From NCBI GenBank assembly GCA_039583875.1, contig CM077166.1, positions 87,604,564 through 87,668,563 of the forward strand: 64,000 nt of DNA, read 5' to 3'. The translations under genes and the position numbers were made by a program. Shown piece by piece: positions 21,529-31,505 of the stretch. Position 1 is the first letter of the stretch. The number at the start of each line of letters is the position of its first letter. The DNA is from Platanthera guangdongensis (lineage: Eukaryota; Streptophyta; Magnoliopsida; Asparagales; Orchidaceae). The notes under the pieces were generated by a model that searched no databases, was not told where the DNA came from, and worked only from the letters and a program-made list of their open reading frames with translations.

Positions 21529-24105
21529 TGTAACACCCCAGTTTTGAGAGAGGGTCGATTTGCGTTTCTGGAAATTTTTTTGGTTTCTGGCAGGGGGCAC
21601 ACGGCCTGCGACACGGGCGTGTTGCAGGGCGTGTCGAGCCGTGTCGACACTCGGCCCAGGGTGTCGACACTTTCGCTCGACAATGTGTCGAGACTAGGGC
21701 ACACGGCCTGCGATACGGGCGTGTCGAGCCCGTGTCGACACTCGGCCCGGGGTGTCGACACTTTCGCTCGACAGTGTGTCGAGACGAGGCACACGACCTA
21801 GGACATGGGCGTGTCCAAGGCCGTGTGGGTCTGTCGACGAACTTCAGTCGACGATGTTCACTAGACGAGTGTCGAGTGTCGAGACTGGGACACACGGCCT
21901 GTGACACAGGCGTGTCACAGGGTGTGTCCCACTTGGTCGACGATCTTCGCTCGACGTTTTTCCGTGGTGTCGACACAAAGGCTGTCGACGAGTGTCGAGA
22001 CTTGGCACACGGCTTGGGACACGGGCGTGTCCCAGGCCGTGTCACTTCTCGGGTTGGTTTCGGGGCCGTGTTCGCTGGAGGCACACGGCTAGCCACACGG
22101 CTGTGTCATTGGGGACACGGGCGTGTCGGATCGAACACGGGCGTGTCGGATGCCCGTGTGCTGTTTCAGGCGCGTCGATTTGAGACGGCGAAAGAGGCAC
22201 ACGGCCCTGGACACGGGCGTGTGCCAGGCCGTGTTCGGCCCAGGTCTTTTATTTTTTTGTCGGATCGTGGCCTTTCTTTCCCTGATTTTAGGATCTGATG
22301 GTTCAGATCATTTCTTTAGGAGTTAAGTCCGAGAATAGGGATGAAAACCCTCATTCTTCTCCAAGCTTTCTCTTACTAAAGATCTAGAGAGAAGTGAGAT
22401 CAAGGATGAAGGAGAAGGAGAGTTTGGGCTGTAGGAGAGGTTTCGGTGCTGCAAATCGCGAGCCGAGTCCAGAACCGTGGAGGTTAGATCATTGCGAAGG
22501 CTTTCATCCAGTTATTTTGCCATGGCAAGGAAGAGGAGTCGGAAGGTAACGACACTTCTCCTCTCGGTCTTAGGATGCATGTCTTAGCATCATTTATTTT
22601 TCCTTCTAGTTTTTGGGCACCAAACTCTCAAATGAGAGAGGTTTTGGTTTGCCAAGGTTCAAGAGGAACCTCCGGGTTGATTGAGTCCGTCCCCGGCATG
22701 ATTTGCATTAGAGATCCGCTCCGTTAGTGGATTAGGCATGGTGGGTGAAGCCGTAGTCGCGACCGTTAGTCCGACTCGGTGATGTTGCATACGAACGTTA
22801 AGGATTCGTAGAGTTTTCGTCGAGGCAAGACGTCGTTTATGTTGTGGTGATGTTTTCCCCTTTTTCTCGAGTGAGTACGTGTAGTTGGAACCGGGAAAGG
22901 TTAGCTCCTCGTGGCGGTAGATGTTTTCCTTGGTGGACAAGGTTAGCTCCGCATGAGTTGGAGATGGTTTCCTTGGTGCGCGGGAACGCTGCAGTACAAA
23001 TGAGGGACTAGGGTGGATTTGTCTTGGTTTGTGTTGTCCCAAGGCGTGGCTATGTCTCCGTGGTCGGCTGGTTATCACGTGACGTTCACGTCATGTGCGG
23101 AGAGTGTCCCGGCGAGACTAGTCCCCTTCTATGAGACTGACAAGAATGTCAAGCATGGGGACAAGCCCGGGCGATTAGGCCATGAGCGGGTGGGGTCCGG
23201 CAAGGCTTCTTAGTATCGGTCAGTTTTGTGTTTGTTGGAATCCTGACATGAGACGTCAGAGCTTGTACGCAAGCCCGGGGCTAAGACCTTGAGCGGGTGG
23301 GGCCTTGACAAGAATTCCATGAGGCGGCCTGTGAGCCGTTGGGGGAGATGGTGACCCCCCACTTTTGTTTGCGGCTTTATGCCAGTGGGGAATCGATGAG
23401 TACCCATATGTTGTGATGATGTGCTAGATGCATACGAGTTAGGGTGCCTTGGGTGAAACCCAGGTTATTGCATACATGATTGCATAAGTAGACCATTTTA
23501 TTATATGCTCAACCAGTAGAGCACATGTATGATGTGTGTGACATCCAAGCCTATTTCTGTAGTTGCTTTTCTTGCTTATGATTATTGCATACGAAGTGCT
23601 AACTTGCAGGTTGGAGGGGCACCCCGGGGTCATATAGGGGCGGCCGGGAGGAGATGTGTTGTTACACAGTTTGAGGTCAGCCTTTGCTGACCCACGTTAC
23701 TAATAAATTTTACAGGGCAAGGATCGCATGCAGGAGCTAGCTCGCCGGCCAGAAAGGCCTAAGCCTCATGAAGTGCTTCTCTTTTTGTAGCTCTACTTAT
23801 GTGATGTTGTATGTTTGAGACTCATGTTGTCCGGCTTGCATGCCGAGGTAGACTAGGAGTGCAAGGCACATTCATGACTGTTGTATTACAGGTCTTTTGG
23901 ACACTTGTTGTAAGGCCATAAGGCCATTTGTTTTACTCTTCTAGTGGTGGATAATTTCTTGTCCTATTTTGTTTCCACTGTGTTGTGCTAAGTGTTTTGA
24001 GTGTGGGTAGCTATATCAACTTTTAATACTAAAGCTGTGGCGTCCGTATGTTGTGGGGCCCCGGCCGGACCCATATTATACGTTCACTACAGGGGAGGTG
24101 TTACA
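21529..24105 (+). mobile_element. B2 5' LTR (2.58 kb)
   Basis: Same organisation as the B1 LTR: hairpin array at about 21595-22240, leader-like text at 22335-22480, micro-exon at 22522, TGACG inverted pair at about 23079, acceptor-like sites at about 23609 (GCTAACTTGCAG) and 23715 (TTACTAATAAATTTTACAG). It ends TTACA, 3 bp before the primer site. Confidence 0.93.
22522..22545 (+). CDS. gag: LTR-encoded micro-exon of B2, start of gag (predicted)
   Basis: The 24 bases are identical to the B1 micro-exon and end AAG|GTAACG (donor 22546). It would supply the only ATG in frame with the N-terminal part of B2 gag. Confidence 0.65.
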
Positions 24106-24243
24106 ATTTGGTATCAGAGAGAGGTTAGATTCAAGGTCAATGCGTAGAGAAGTTATCCACATAAGAGTAACGCGGGACCATGAGTGTCCTTATGTTTAAG
24201 TCTTGAGATTTGAGACTGATTCCTTGTTTCTTGTTTCTTGAAG
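22546..24243 (+). other. Predicted leader intron of B2 (1.70 kb)
   Basis: Donor GTAACG at 22546. Acceptor TTGTTTCTTGAAG ending 24243, phase 0 on both sides. It spans the end of the LTR and the primer site at 24109, so spliced RNA lacks the site needed for reverse transcription. Confidence 0.55.
24109..24119 (+). other. B2 primer-binding site (tRNA-iMet)
   Basis: TGGTATCAGAG, 3 bp after the LTR. It is followed by AGAGG instead of the C of the full consensus TGGTATCAGAGC. Confidence 0.88.
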
Positions 24244-25405
24244 AGTGCAAGCAACGAGGCAGGAACGTCGAGAGCAAGAGAAGAGCTTTCGGCGAGCAGT
24301 GCTACTGCTCCAGGTCTTTTGTGCACGGGTGTAAACCCGGCCGACTTCTGTCGCATGCTTGCAGAAGCGATGGTGGCAGCCCAAGCTGCAGCGGCAGCTC
24401 AGGTAGCAACCCCTGCTACACGGGACACGGCGACGGCCGTGCCAGGCGGACAGGCCAGGAGAGTGGAGCCTTTGGCGGAAAGGGTGGTTGTCGGACATGG
24501 AGACCGACACATGAAGTACTTCTTGAGTTTCCATCCCCCATCATTCAAGGGAGTGGGTACGCCAACGGATGCGGAGGACTGGTGGGTCCGCATTCAAGAG
24601 CTTTTAAGGGCGGCAGAGACGCTAGAGGAAATGAAAGCTGAGTATGCGGCTTTCATGTTGGAAGGAGACGCCAAGTTATGGTGGGTGAGCCATAGCGGCC
24701 GCCAGTTCCCGGGACGCACCCCGTCAGTGGAGGAGTTTGGAGATGCGTTTCTAAAGAGGTATATTCCAGTTTCTACATGATTGGCCCTTCAGAGGCAGTT
24801 TCTTCATTTAATGCAGCGAGACAAGACAGTGGATGAGTATGTGCAGGAGTTCACTTGTTTGGGTCGTTACGCTGGAATGACGATGGCAGATAATGTAGAA
24901 AGGGATAACCTCTTCTACCAGGGGCTGAGGGAGAACCTGAGACAACCCCTCATCTCCATGAAGAGAGCGGGATTCAATGAACTAGTTGAGGCTGCCAGGA
25001 TTTTGGAAAGTGATTTGGAGCAAACCCAACTCCGTAAGGGTTTTACTCCCAAGCAAGGGGAAGTGAAGCCTTCCCAATCTCATGGAAAGTCTGAAGGGAG
25101 TAGGTGGAGGAAGAAGCCTCACACTCCCAGATCCGGTGAGAAGAGCAATTGGACGCCTGGAGGTTCTCACTCTAGGGGACCGTCGACGTGTTACAACTAT
25201 GGTAAGGTGGGGCACATAGCTCGTGTTTGTCCCCAAGGAGGAGCGGGGCAAGAGGCTAGGCAGGAGCAGACTGTGCGCTCCGGCCCCAGTGCTGCAGAGA
25301 AAGGGAAGATGGCGGAGTCGAGCGCTTCTCGGTTCCAACCGATACAACCAAGGGCTTACAACCTTGGATAGCAAGAAGCGATCCGCCAGACTGATGTGGT
25401 GACAG
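24244..25405 (+). pseudogene. gag: B2 gag, two premature stops
   Basis: Structural Gag, about 387 codons in one frame with no frameshift. It has an ATG-less start at the acceptor, an Ala-rich N-terminal part, the gag core (WWVRIQELLRAAETLEE, FMLEGDAKLWW, FGDAFLKRYIP), YVQEFTCLGRYAG, a basic linker and the knuckle CYNYGKVGHIARVC at about 25192 (second Cys replaced by Tyr, as in B1). Stops at 24778-24780 (TGA where B1 has CGA) and 25369-25371 (TAG where B1 has CAG). The last codons (VVTG) run straight into the intron-like segment. Confidence 0.88.
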
Positions 25406-25476
25406 GTATGAAGAAAATTTAAGTTTAAATTTTGTGCTTCATCCTTTTAGACTTTTGTTTGATGTCTATGTTGTAG
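25406..25476 (+). other. 71-bp intron-like segment between gag and protease (B2)
   Basis: It has the same length and ends as in B1 (GTATGAAG...TTGTAG) with only a few base differences. Unspliced RNA ends Gag at the TAA inside it. Spliced RNA continues in frame into protease, so splicing efficiency would set the Gag to Gag-Pol ratio. Confidence 0.65.
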
Positions 25477-28400
25477 GCTTCGTGTTAGTTTCTGGATACC
25501 CCGCTAGGGTATTGTTTGATACGGGAGCATCACACTCCTTTCTTGCGGAGATCTTCATCCAGAGAATTGGAGTTGAGTCTTTCTCGTCGGGCGCAGAGTT
25601 GAAAGTATGCATGCCCAATGGGTCATCCATGACCATTGGGGCCAAAGGCCGCATCTGTTGGGAGCTAGACGGAGTTGACTTCATTTTGATAGCGGCGATT
25701 TTACCGTTGGTTGAGTTCGATGTCATTTTGGGCATGGACTGGCTTGCAGAGCAGCGCGCCAGTATTGATTTCCTATCTAAGGTAGTGACCCTAAAGAGCA
25801 AAGGGCAGGCGGAGGTCAAATTTGAGGGCCTTTGTGGAGTGGCCTGTTCCCTGATTTCGGCCATGCAGTTGATGCGGGCGGTTAACCAGGGTGGTGTAGC
25901 GCTTTTAGCGTTATTGGAGGTTCGTCTCTCCCAGCTGTCTATTGATGAAGTGCCCGTAGTGGCAGAGTTCAAGGATGTGTTTCCGGATGAACTTCCTGGA
26001 GCGCCACCTCGGAGGGAGATCGATTTATCAATCGAGTTAGTGCCGGAGGCTAGGCCGGTGTCACGTCCTCCGTTTAGGATGGCACCAAAAGAGTTGGCTG
26101 AACTTAAGGTACAATTACAGGAATTGTTGGAGCAAGAGTATATCAGACCCAGTTCTTCACTGTGGAGTGCGCCTGTGTTGTTTGTAAAGAAGAAAGACGG
26201 TAGCATGCGGCTATGCATAGACTACCGAGAGCTGAATAAATTGACCGTCAAGAATAAGTATCTGATTCCTCAGATAGATGACTTGTTCGACCAATTGGTA
26301 GGGTCAGTGGTGTATTCAAAATTGGACTTGAAGTCAGGCTATTATCAGCTGCGAATTCGGGATGAGGACATCCCCAAGACTGCCTTTGGTACAAGGTATG
26401 GGCACTTTGAGTTTACGGTGATGTCGTTCGGGCTCGGGAACGCACCATCTGTGTTCATGGATCTTATGAATCAAGTATTTCGGGAATACTTGGATTCTTT
26501 TGTGGTTGTCTTCATTGATGACATCTTGGTGTATTCCAAATCGGAAGTGGAGCATGAGACCCACTTGAGAGTGGTCTTGCAAGTGTTGAGGGAGAATCAG
26601 TTGTATGCAAAATTCTCCAAGTGCGAGTTCTGGTTAGAGAAGGTGGCATTTTTGGGCCACATGATTAGTGGGTATGGGGTGGCAGTGGATCCAACAAAAG
26701 TGGAGGCCATCAGAGATTGGCCAGTCTTGAGGACCGTGGTGGAAGTCCGAAGTTTTCTTGGACTAGCCGGGTATTATAGGAGATTCGTGGAGAATTTCTC
26801 GCGGATAGCTCTACCCCTCACCCCACTCACTCGTAAAGATCATAAGTTTGTGTGGACTCAAGAGTGTAGCCAAGCATTTGAGACACTAAAGGAGAGACTG
26901 ATGATGGCTCCAATCCTAAGTCTACCGCAAGGGACCGAGGGATTTCAGATTTTCAGTGACGCATCGGGATGTGGTTTGGGTTGCGTTTTGGTGCAACATG
27001 GCAAGGTGATAGCTTTTGGGTCTAGAAAACTGAAGCCTCATGAGAGGAATTACCCCGTCCATGACTTGGAGTTGGCGGCGGTAATTTTTGCGTTGAAAAT
27101 ATGGCGGCATTATGTATATGGTGCAAAGGTGGAGATCTTCACGGATCACAAAAGCCTGAAGTATCTCTTGGATCAAAAGGACTTGAACATGCGGCAACGC
27201 AGGTGGGTTGAGTTTCTTGGAGACTACGAGGTGGCGATTCAGTATATGCCAGGTAAAGCCAAGGTGGTGGCGGATGCTTTGAGTAGGAAGTACACGGGGC
27301 AAGGGAATTGGATCGAAGCTCATGATGAGCGGTTGGTACGGGAATGGGAGTCCCTTGGATTGGAATGTGTTGCGAGAGGCGAGTCCAGCATGGCTCGGTT
27401 GAACTGGATCGAAGTGCAGAACGACTTGACCGATCGCATCCGGGAAGTGACTCGGTTGGATGTGGAGTTTCAACCATTTGTGATGGAGGCTCAAACGTGC
27501 GAGAGCAGCACCGGGGAGATGTTTGATGGGATTCTGAGGAAGAACGGAAGGGTTTGTATACCACAGTTCGGCAAACTCCGTGAGGAGTTGATGTTTGAGG
27601 CTCACTTCACAAAGTACTTCATTCACCCGGGCAGTACAAAGATGTACTTGGATATGAAGAAATCCTTTTGGTGGCCGGGGCTGAAGCGGGACGTAGCTTT
27701 GTACGTGAATCGTTGCCAAACTTGTGCCTTGGTGAAGGCCGAATGTCAGAAGCCGGGCGGGTTCCTGAAGCCCCTTCCAATACCTGAATGGAAATTTGAT
27801 GACATCTCCATGGACTTTGTACATGGTTTGCCTAGATCGCAGCAGGGTAATGATGCTATTTGGGTGATTGTGGACCGCTTAAACAAGGTGGCCCACTTCA
27901 TCCCAAATTGGAAAGAGGACAGCGTGGAGAAGCTGGTGGAGTTGTATGTTCGCAACATTGTGCGACTGCATGGGATTCCAAAGAGTATAGTCACTGAACG
28001 AGATGGACGGTTTACGTCCAAGGACTGGAGACTAGTTCAAAAGAGTTTGGGCACGAAGCTAAAGTTCAGTACGGCGTTCCATCCTCAAACTGATGGGAAA
28101 ACAGAAAGAACAAACCGTACTATGGAGGATATGCTGAGAATGTGCGTTCTTGACTTCGGTAAGAAGTGGGAGGATCACCTCTTCATGGTGGAATTCGCAT
28201 ACAACAACAGTTTTCAAGCGAGTATAAAAATGGCGCCATACGAAGCTTTGTGTGGGAGGCGGTGTCGAACACCAATGTCTTGGTCAGAGGCGGGAGACAC
28301 CAAAATTTTGGGAAAGGAGGTGGTAGTTGACGCTTGTGAGATGGTACGGACCATACAAGAGCGTATGAAGGTGGCGCAAGACCGTCAAGCAAAATACTTT

Positions 28401-28862
28401 AATGCTCGTCACCGGAAGTTGGAGTTTGCGGTAGGTGATTGGGTCTATTTGAAGATCAAACCGTTCAAAGGCGTCTCACGGATTCGCTGACTCAAGAAGT
28501 TGAGTCCAAGGTTTTTGGGCCCTTTTGAAATTGTTGAACGAGTGGGAGAAGCAGCCTATCGGTTGGCGTTGTCTGCGGAGCTGAGTGGATTGCATGACGT
28601 CTTCCACGTCTCCGTTTTGAGGAAAGCCTTGGTGGAGGCTAGTGTGGTGATTGAGCCGGAATCGGTGTCGATTGAGGAAGGCTTAAGGACGCGAGTCCTT
28701 CCAATTGCTATAGAGGATTCGGAGACTCGGCAGTTGCGGAATAAAGAAGTTAAACTCGTGAAAGTCCGATGGAACAACTACGGTCGAGAGGAGTTCTCTT
28801 GGAAGCGAGAACAGGCCATGCTAGAAGAATATCCAGAACTCTTCATTTCAGGTACAAGTTAA
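25477..28862 (+). pseudogene. pol: B2 pol polyprotein, one premature stop
   Basis: Open from the splice junction to 28487, then TGA (CGA in B1), then open to TAA at 28860. Protease: DTGASHSF at 25518, and [10 protein letters not shown] near 25711. [21 protein letters not shown], then FIDD at 26511-26522. RNase H at about 26955-27290 ([25 protein letters not shown]). Integrase HHCC finger at about 27600-27750 ([20 protein letters not shown]), core with [16 protein letters not shown] and the glutamate in [12 protein letters not shown]. The C-terminal VKVRWNNYGREEFSW region resembles a degenerate chromodomain. All catalytic residues are present. Only the stop blocks the last ~125 residues. Confidence 0.92.
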
Positions 28863-28907
28863 GTTTTTGTACCCTTTTGTTTTGTAATTTCGGGACGAAA
28901 TTCTGTT

Positions 28908-28921
28908 AAGTGGGGGAGAGT
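28908..28921 (+). other. B2 polypurine tract
   Basis: AAGTGGGGGAGAGT, identical to that of B1, directly before the LTR at 28922. Confidence 0.92.
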
Positions 28922-31500
28922 TGTAACACCCCAGTTTTGAGAGAGGGTCGATTTGTGTTTCTGGAAATTTTTTTGATTTCTGGCAGGGGGCACACGGCCT
29001 GCGACACGGGCGTGTCGCAGGGCGTGTCGAGCCGTGTCGACACTCGGCCCGGGGTGTCGACATTTTTGCTCGACAATGTGTCGAGACTAAGGCACACGGC
29101 CTGCGACACGGGTGTGTCGCAGGGCGTGTCGAGCCCGTGTCGACACTCGGCCCGGGGTTTCGACACTTTCGCTCGACAGTGTGTCGAGATGAGGCACATG
29201 GCCTAGGACACGAGCGTGTCTAAGGCCGTGTGAGTCTGTCGACGAAATTCAATCGACGAGTTTCGAGTGTCGAGTGTCGAGACTGGGACACACGGCCTGT
29301 GACACGGGCATGTCACAGGGCGTGTCCCACTTGGTCGACGATCTTCGCTCGACATTTTTCCGCGGTGTCGACACAAAGGCTGTCGACGAGTGTCGAGACT
29401 TGGCACACGGCTTGGGACACGGGCGTGTCCCAGGCCGTGTCACTTCTCGGGTTAGTTTCGGGGCCATGTCGCTGGAGGCACACGGCCTGCCACACAGCCG
29501 TGTCATTGGGGACACGGGCGTGTCAGATCGAACACGGGCGTGTCGGATGCCCGTGTGCTGTTCCAAGCGGGTCAATTTGAGACGGCGAAAGAGGCACACG
29601 GCCCTGGACACGGGCGTGTGCCAGGCCGTGTTCGGCCCAGGTCTTTTATTTTTCTGTCGGATCGTGGCCTTTCTTTCCCTGATTTTAGGATCTGATGGTT
29701 CAGATCATTTCTTTAGGAGCTAAGTCCGAGAATAGGGTTGAAAATCCTCATTCTACTCCAAGCTTTCTCTTACTAAAGATCTAGAGAGAAGTGAGATCAA
29801 GGAAGAAGGAGAAGGAGAGTTTGGGCTGTAGGAGAGGTTGCGGTGCTCCAAATCGCGAGCCGAGTCCAGATACGTGGAGGTTAGATCATTGTGAAGGCTT
29901 TCATCCGGTTATTTTGCCATGGCAAGGAAGAGGAGTCGGAAGGTAACGACACTTCTCCTTTCGGTCTTAGGATGCATGTCTTAGCATCATTTATTTTTCC
30001 TTCTAACTTTTGGGCACCAAACTCTCAAATGAGAGGGGTTTTGGTTTACCAAGATTCAAGAGGAACATCCGGGTTGATTGAGTCCGTCCCCGGCATGATT
30101 TGCATTAGAGATCCCTCCGTTAGTGGATTAGGCATGGTGGGTGAAGCCGTAGTCGCGACCGTTAGTCCGACTCGTTGATGTTGCATACGAACGTTAAGGA
30201 TTCGTAGAGTTTCCGTTGCGGCAAGACGTCGTTTGTGTTGTGGTGATGTTTTCCCCTTTTTCTCGAGTGAGTACGTGTAGTTGGAACCGGTCAAGGTTAG
30301 CTCCTCGTGGTGGTAGATGTTTTCCTTGGGGGACAAGGTTAGCTCCGCATGAGTTGGAGATGGTTTCCTTGGTGCGCGGGAACGCTGCAGTACAAATGAG
30401 GGACTAGGGTGGATTTGTCTTAGTTTGTGTTGTGCCAAGGCTTGGCTATGTCTCCGTGGTCGGCTGGCTATCCCGTGACGTTCACGTCATGTGCGGAGAG
30501 TGTCCCGACGAGACTAGTCCCCATCTATGAGACTGACAAGAATGCCAAGCATGGGGACAAGCCCGGGCGATGAGTCCATGAGCGGGTGGGGTCCGGCAAG
30601 GCTTCTTAGAATCGGTCAGTTTTGTGTTTGTTGGAATCCTGACATGAGACATCAGAGCTTGTAGGCAAGCCCGGGGCTAAGACCTTGAGCGGGTGGGGCC
30701 TTGACAAGAATTCCATGAGGCGGCCTGTGAGCCGTTGGGGGAGATGGTGACCCCCCCCTTTTGTTTGCGGCTTTATGCCAGTGGGGAATCGATGAGTACC
30801 CATATGATGTGATGATGTGCTAGATGCATACGAGTTAGGGTGCCTTGGGTGAAACCCAGGTTATTGCATACATGATTGCATAAGTAGGCCATTTTATTAT
30901 ATGCTCAACCAGTAGAGAATATGTATGATGTGTGTGACATCCAAGCCTGTTTCTGTAGTTGCTTTTCTTGCTTATGATTATTGCATACAAAGTGCTAACT
31001 TGCAGGTTGGAGGGGTACCCCGGGGTCCGTTAGGGGCGGCTGGGAGGAGATATGTTGTTACACAGTTTGAGGTCAGCCTTTGCTGACCCACGTTACTAAT
31101 AAATTTTACAGGGCAAGGATCGCATGCAGGAGCTAGCTCGCTGGCCAGAAAGGCCTAAGCCTCATGAAGTGCTTCTCTTTTTGTAGCTCTACTTATGTGA
31201 TGTTGTATGTTTGAGACTCATGTTGTCCGGCTTGCATGCCGAGGTAGACTAGGAGTGCAAGGCACATTCATGACTGTTGTATTACAGGTCTTTTGGACAC
31301 TTGTTGTAAGGCCATAAGGCCATTTGTTTTACTCTTCTAGTGGTGGATAACTTCTTGTCTGTTTTGTTTCCGCTGTGTTGTGCTAAGTGTTTTGAGTGTG
31401 GGTAGCTATATCAACTTTTAATACTAAAGCTGTGGCGTCCGTATGTTGTGGGGCCCCGGACGGACCCATATTATACGTTCACTACAGGGGAGGTGTTACA
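28922..31500 (+). mobile_element. B2 3' LTR (2.58 kb)
   Basis: From TGTAACACC to GGTGTTACA. It contains the micro-exon copy 29919-29942 with donor at 29943, unchanged. It shares with the 5' LTR the variants GTGAGCCGTTGGGGG and GTATTACAGGTCTTTTGGAC. The TTACTAAT acceptor-like site ends at about 31111. Confidence 0.93.
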
Positions 31501-31505
31501 AACAC
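31501..31505. repeat. Right target-site duplication of B2 (AACAC)
   Basis: Follows the B2 LTR end. It matches GACAC at 21524-21528 with one transition. Confidence 0.85.

Larger units (their letters stand above)
21529..31500 (+). mobile_element. Element B2: nearly intact Ty3 chromovirus inside B1's LTR
   Basis: 9.97 kb: LTR 21529-24105, primer site 24109, gag 24244-25405, intron-like segment 25406-25476, pol 25477-28862, polypurine tract 28908-28921, LTR 28922-31500. Both ends are TGTAACACC...GGTGTTACA. Its LTRs share B2-specific variants. Pol is one open frame from protease through integrase apart from a stop at 28488. Two further stops lie in gag. Features fit a Tekay/Del-type chromovirus. 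Confidence 0.93.
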
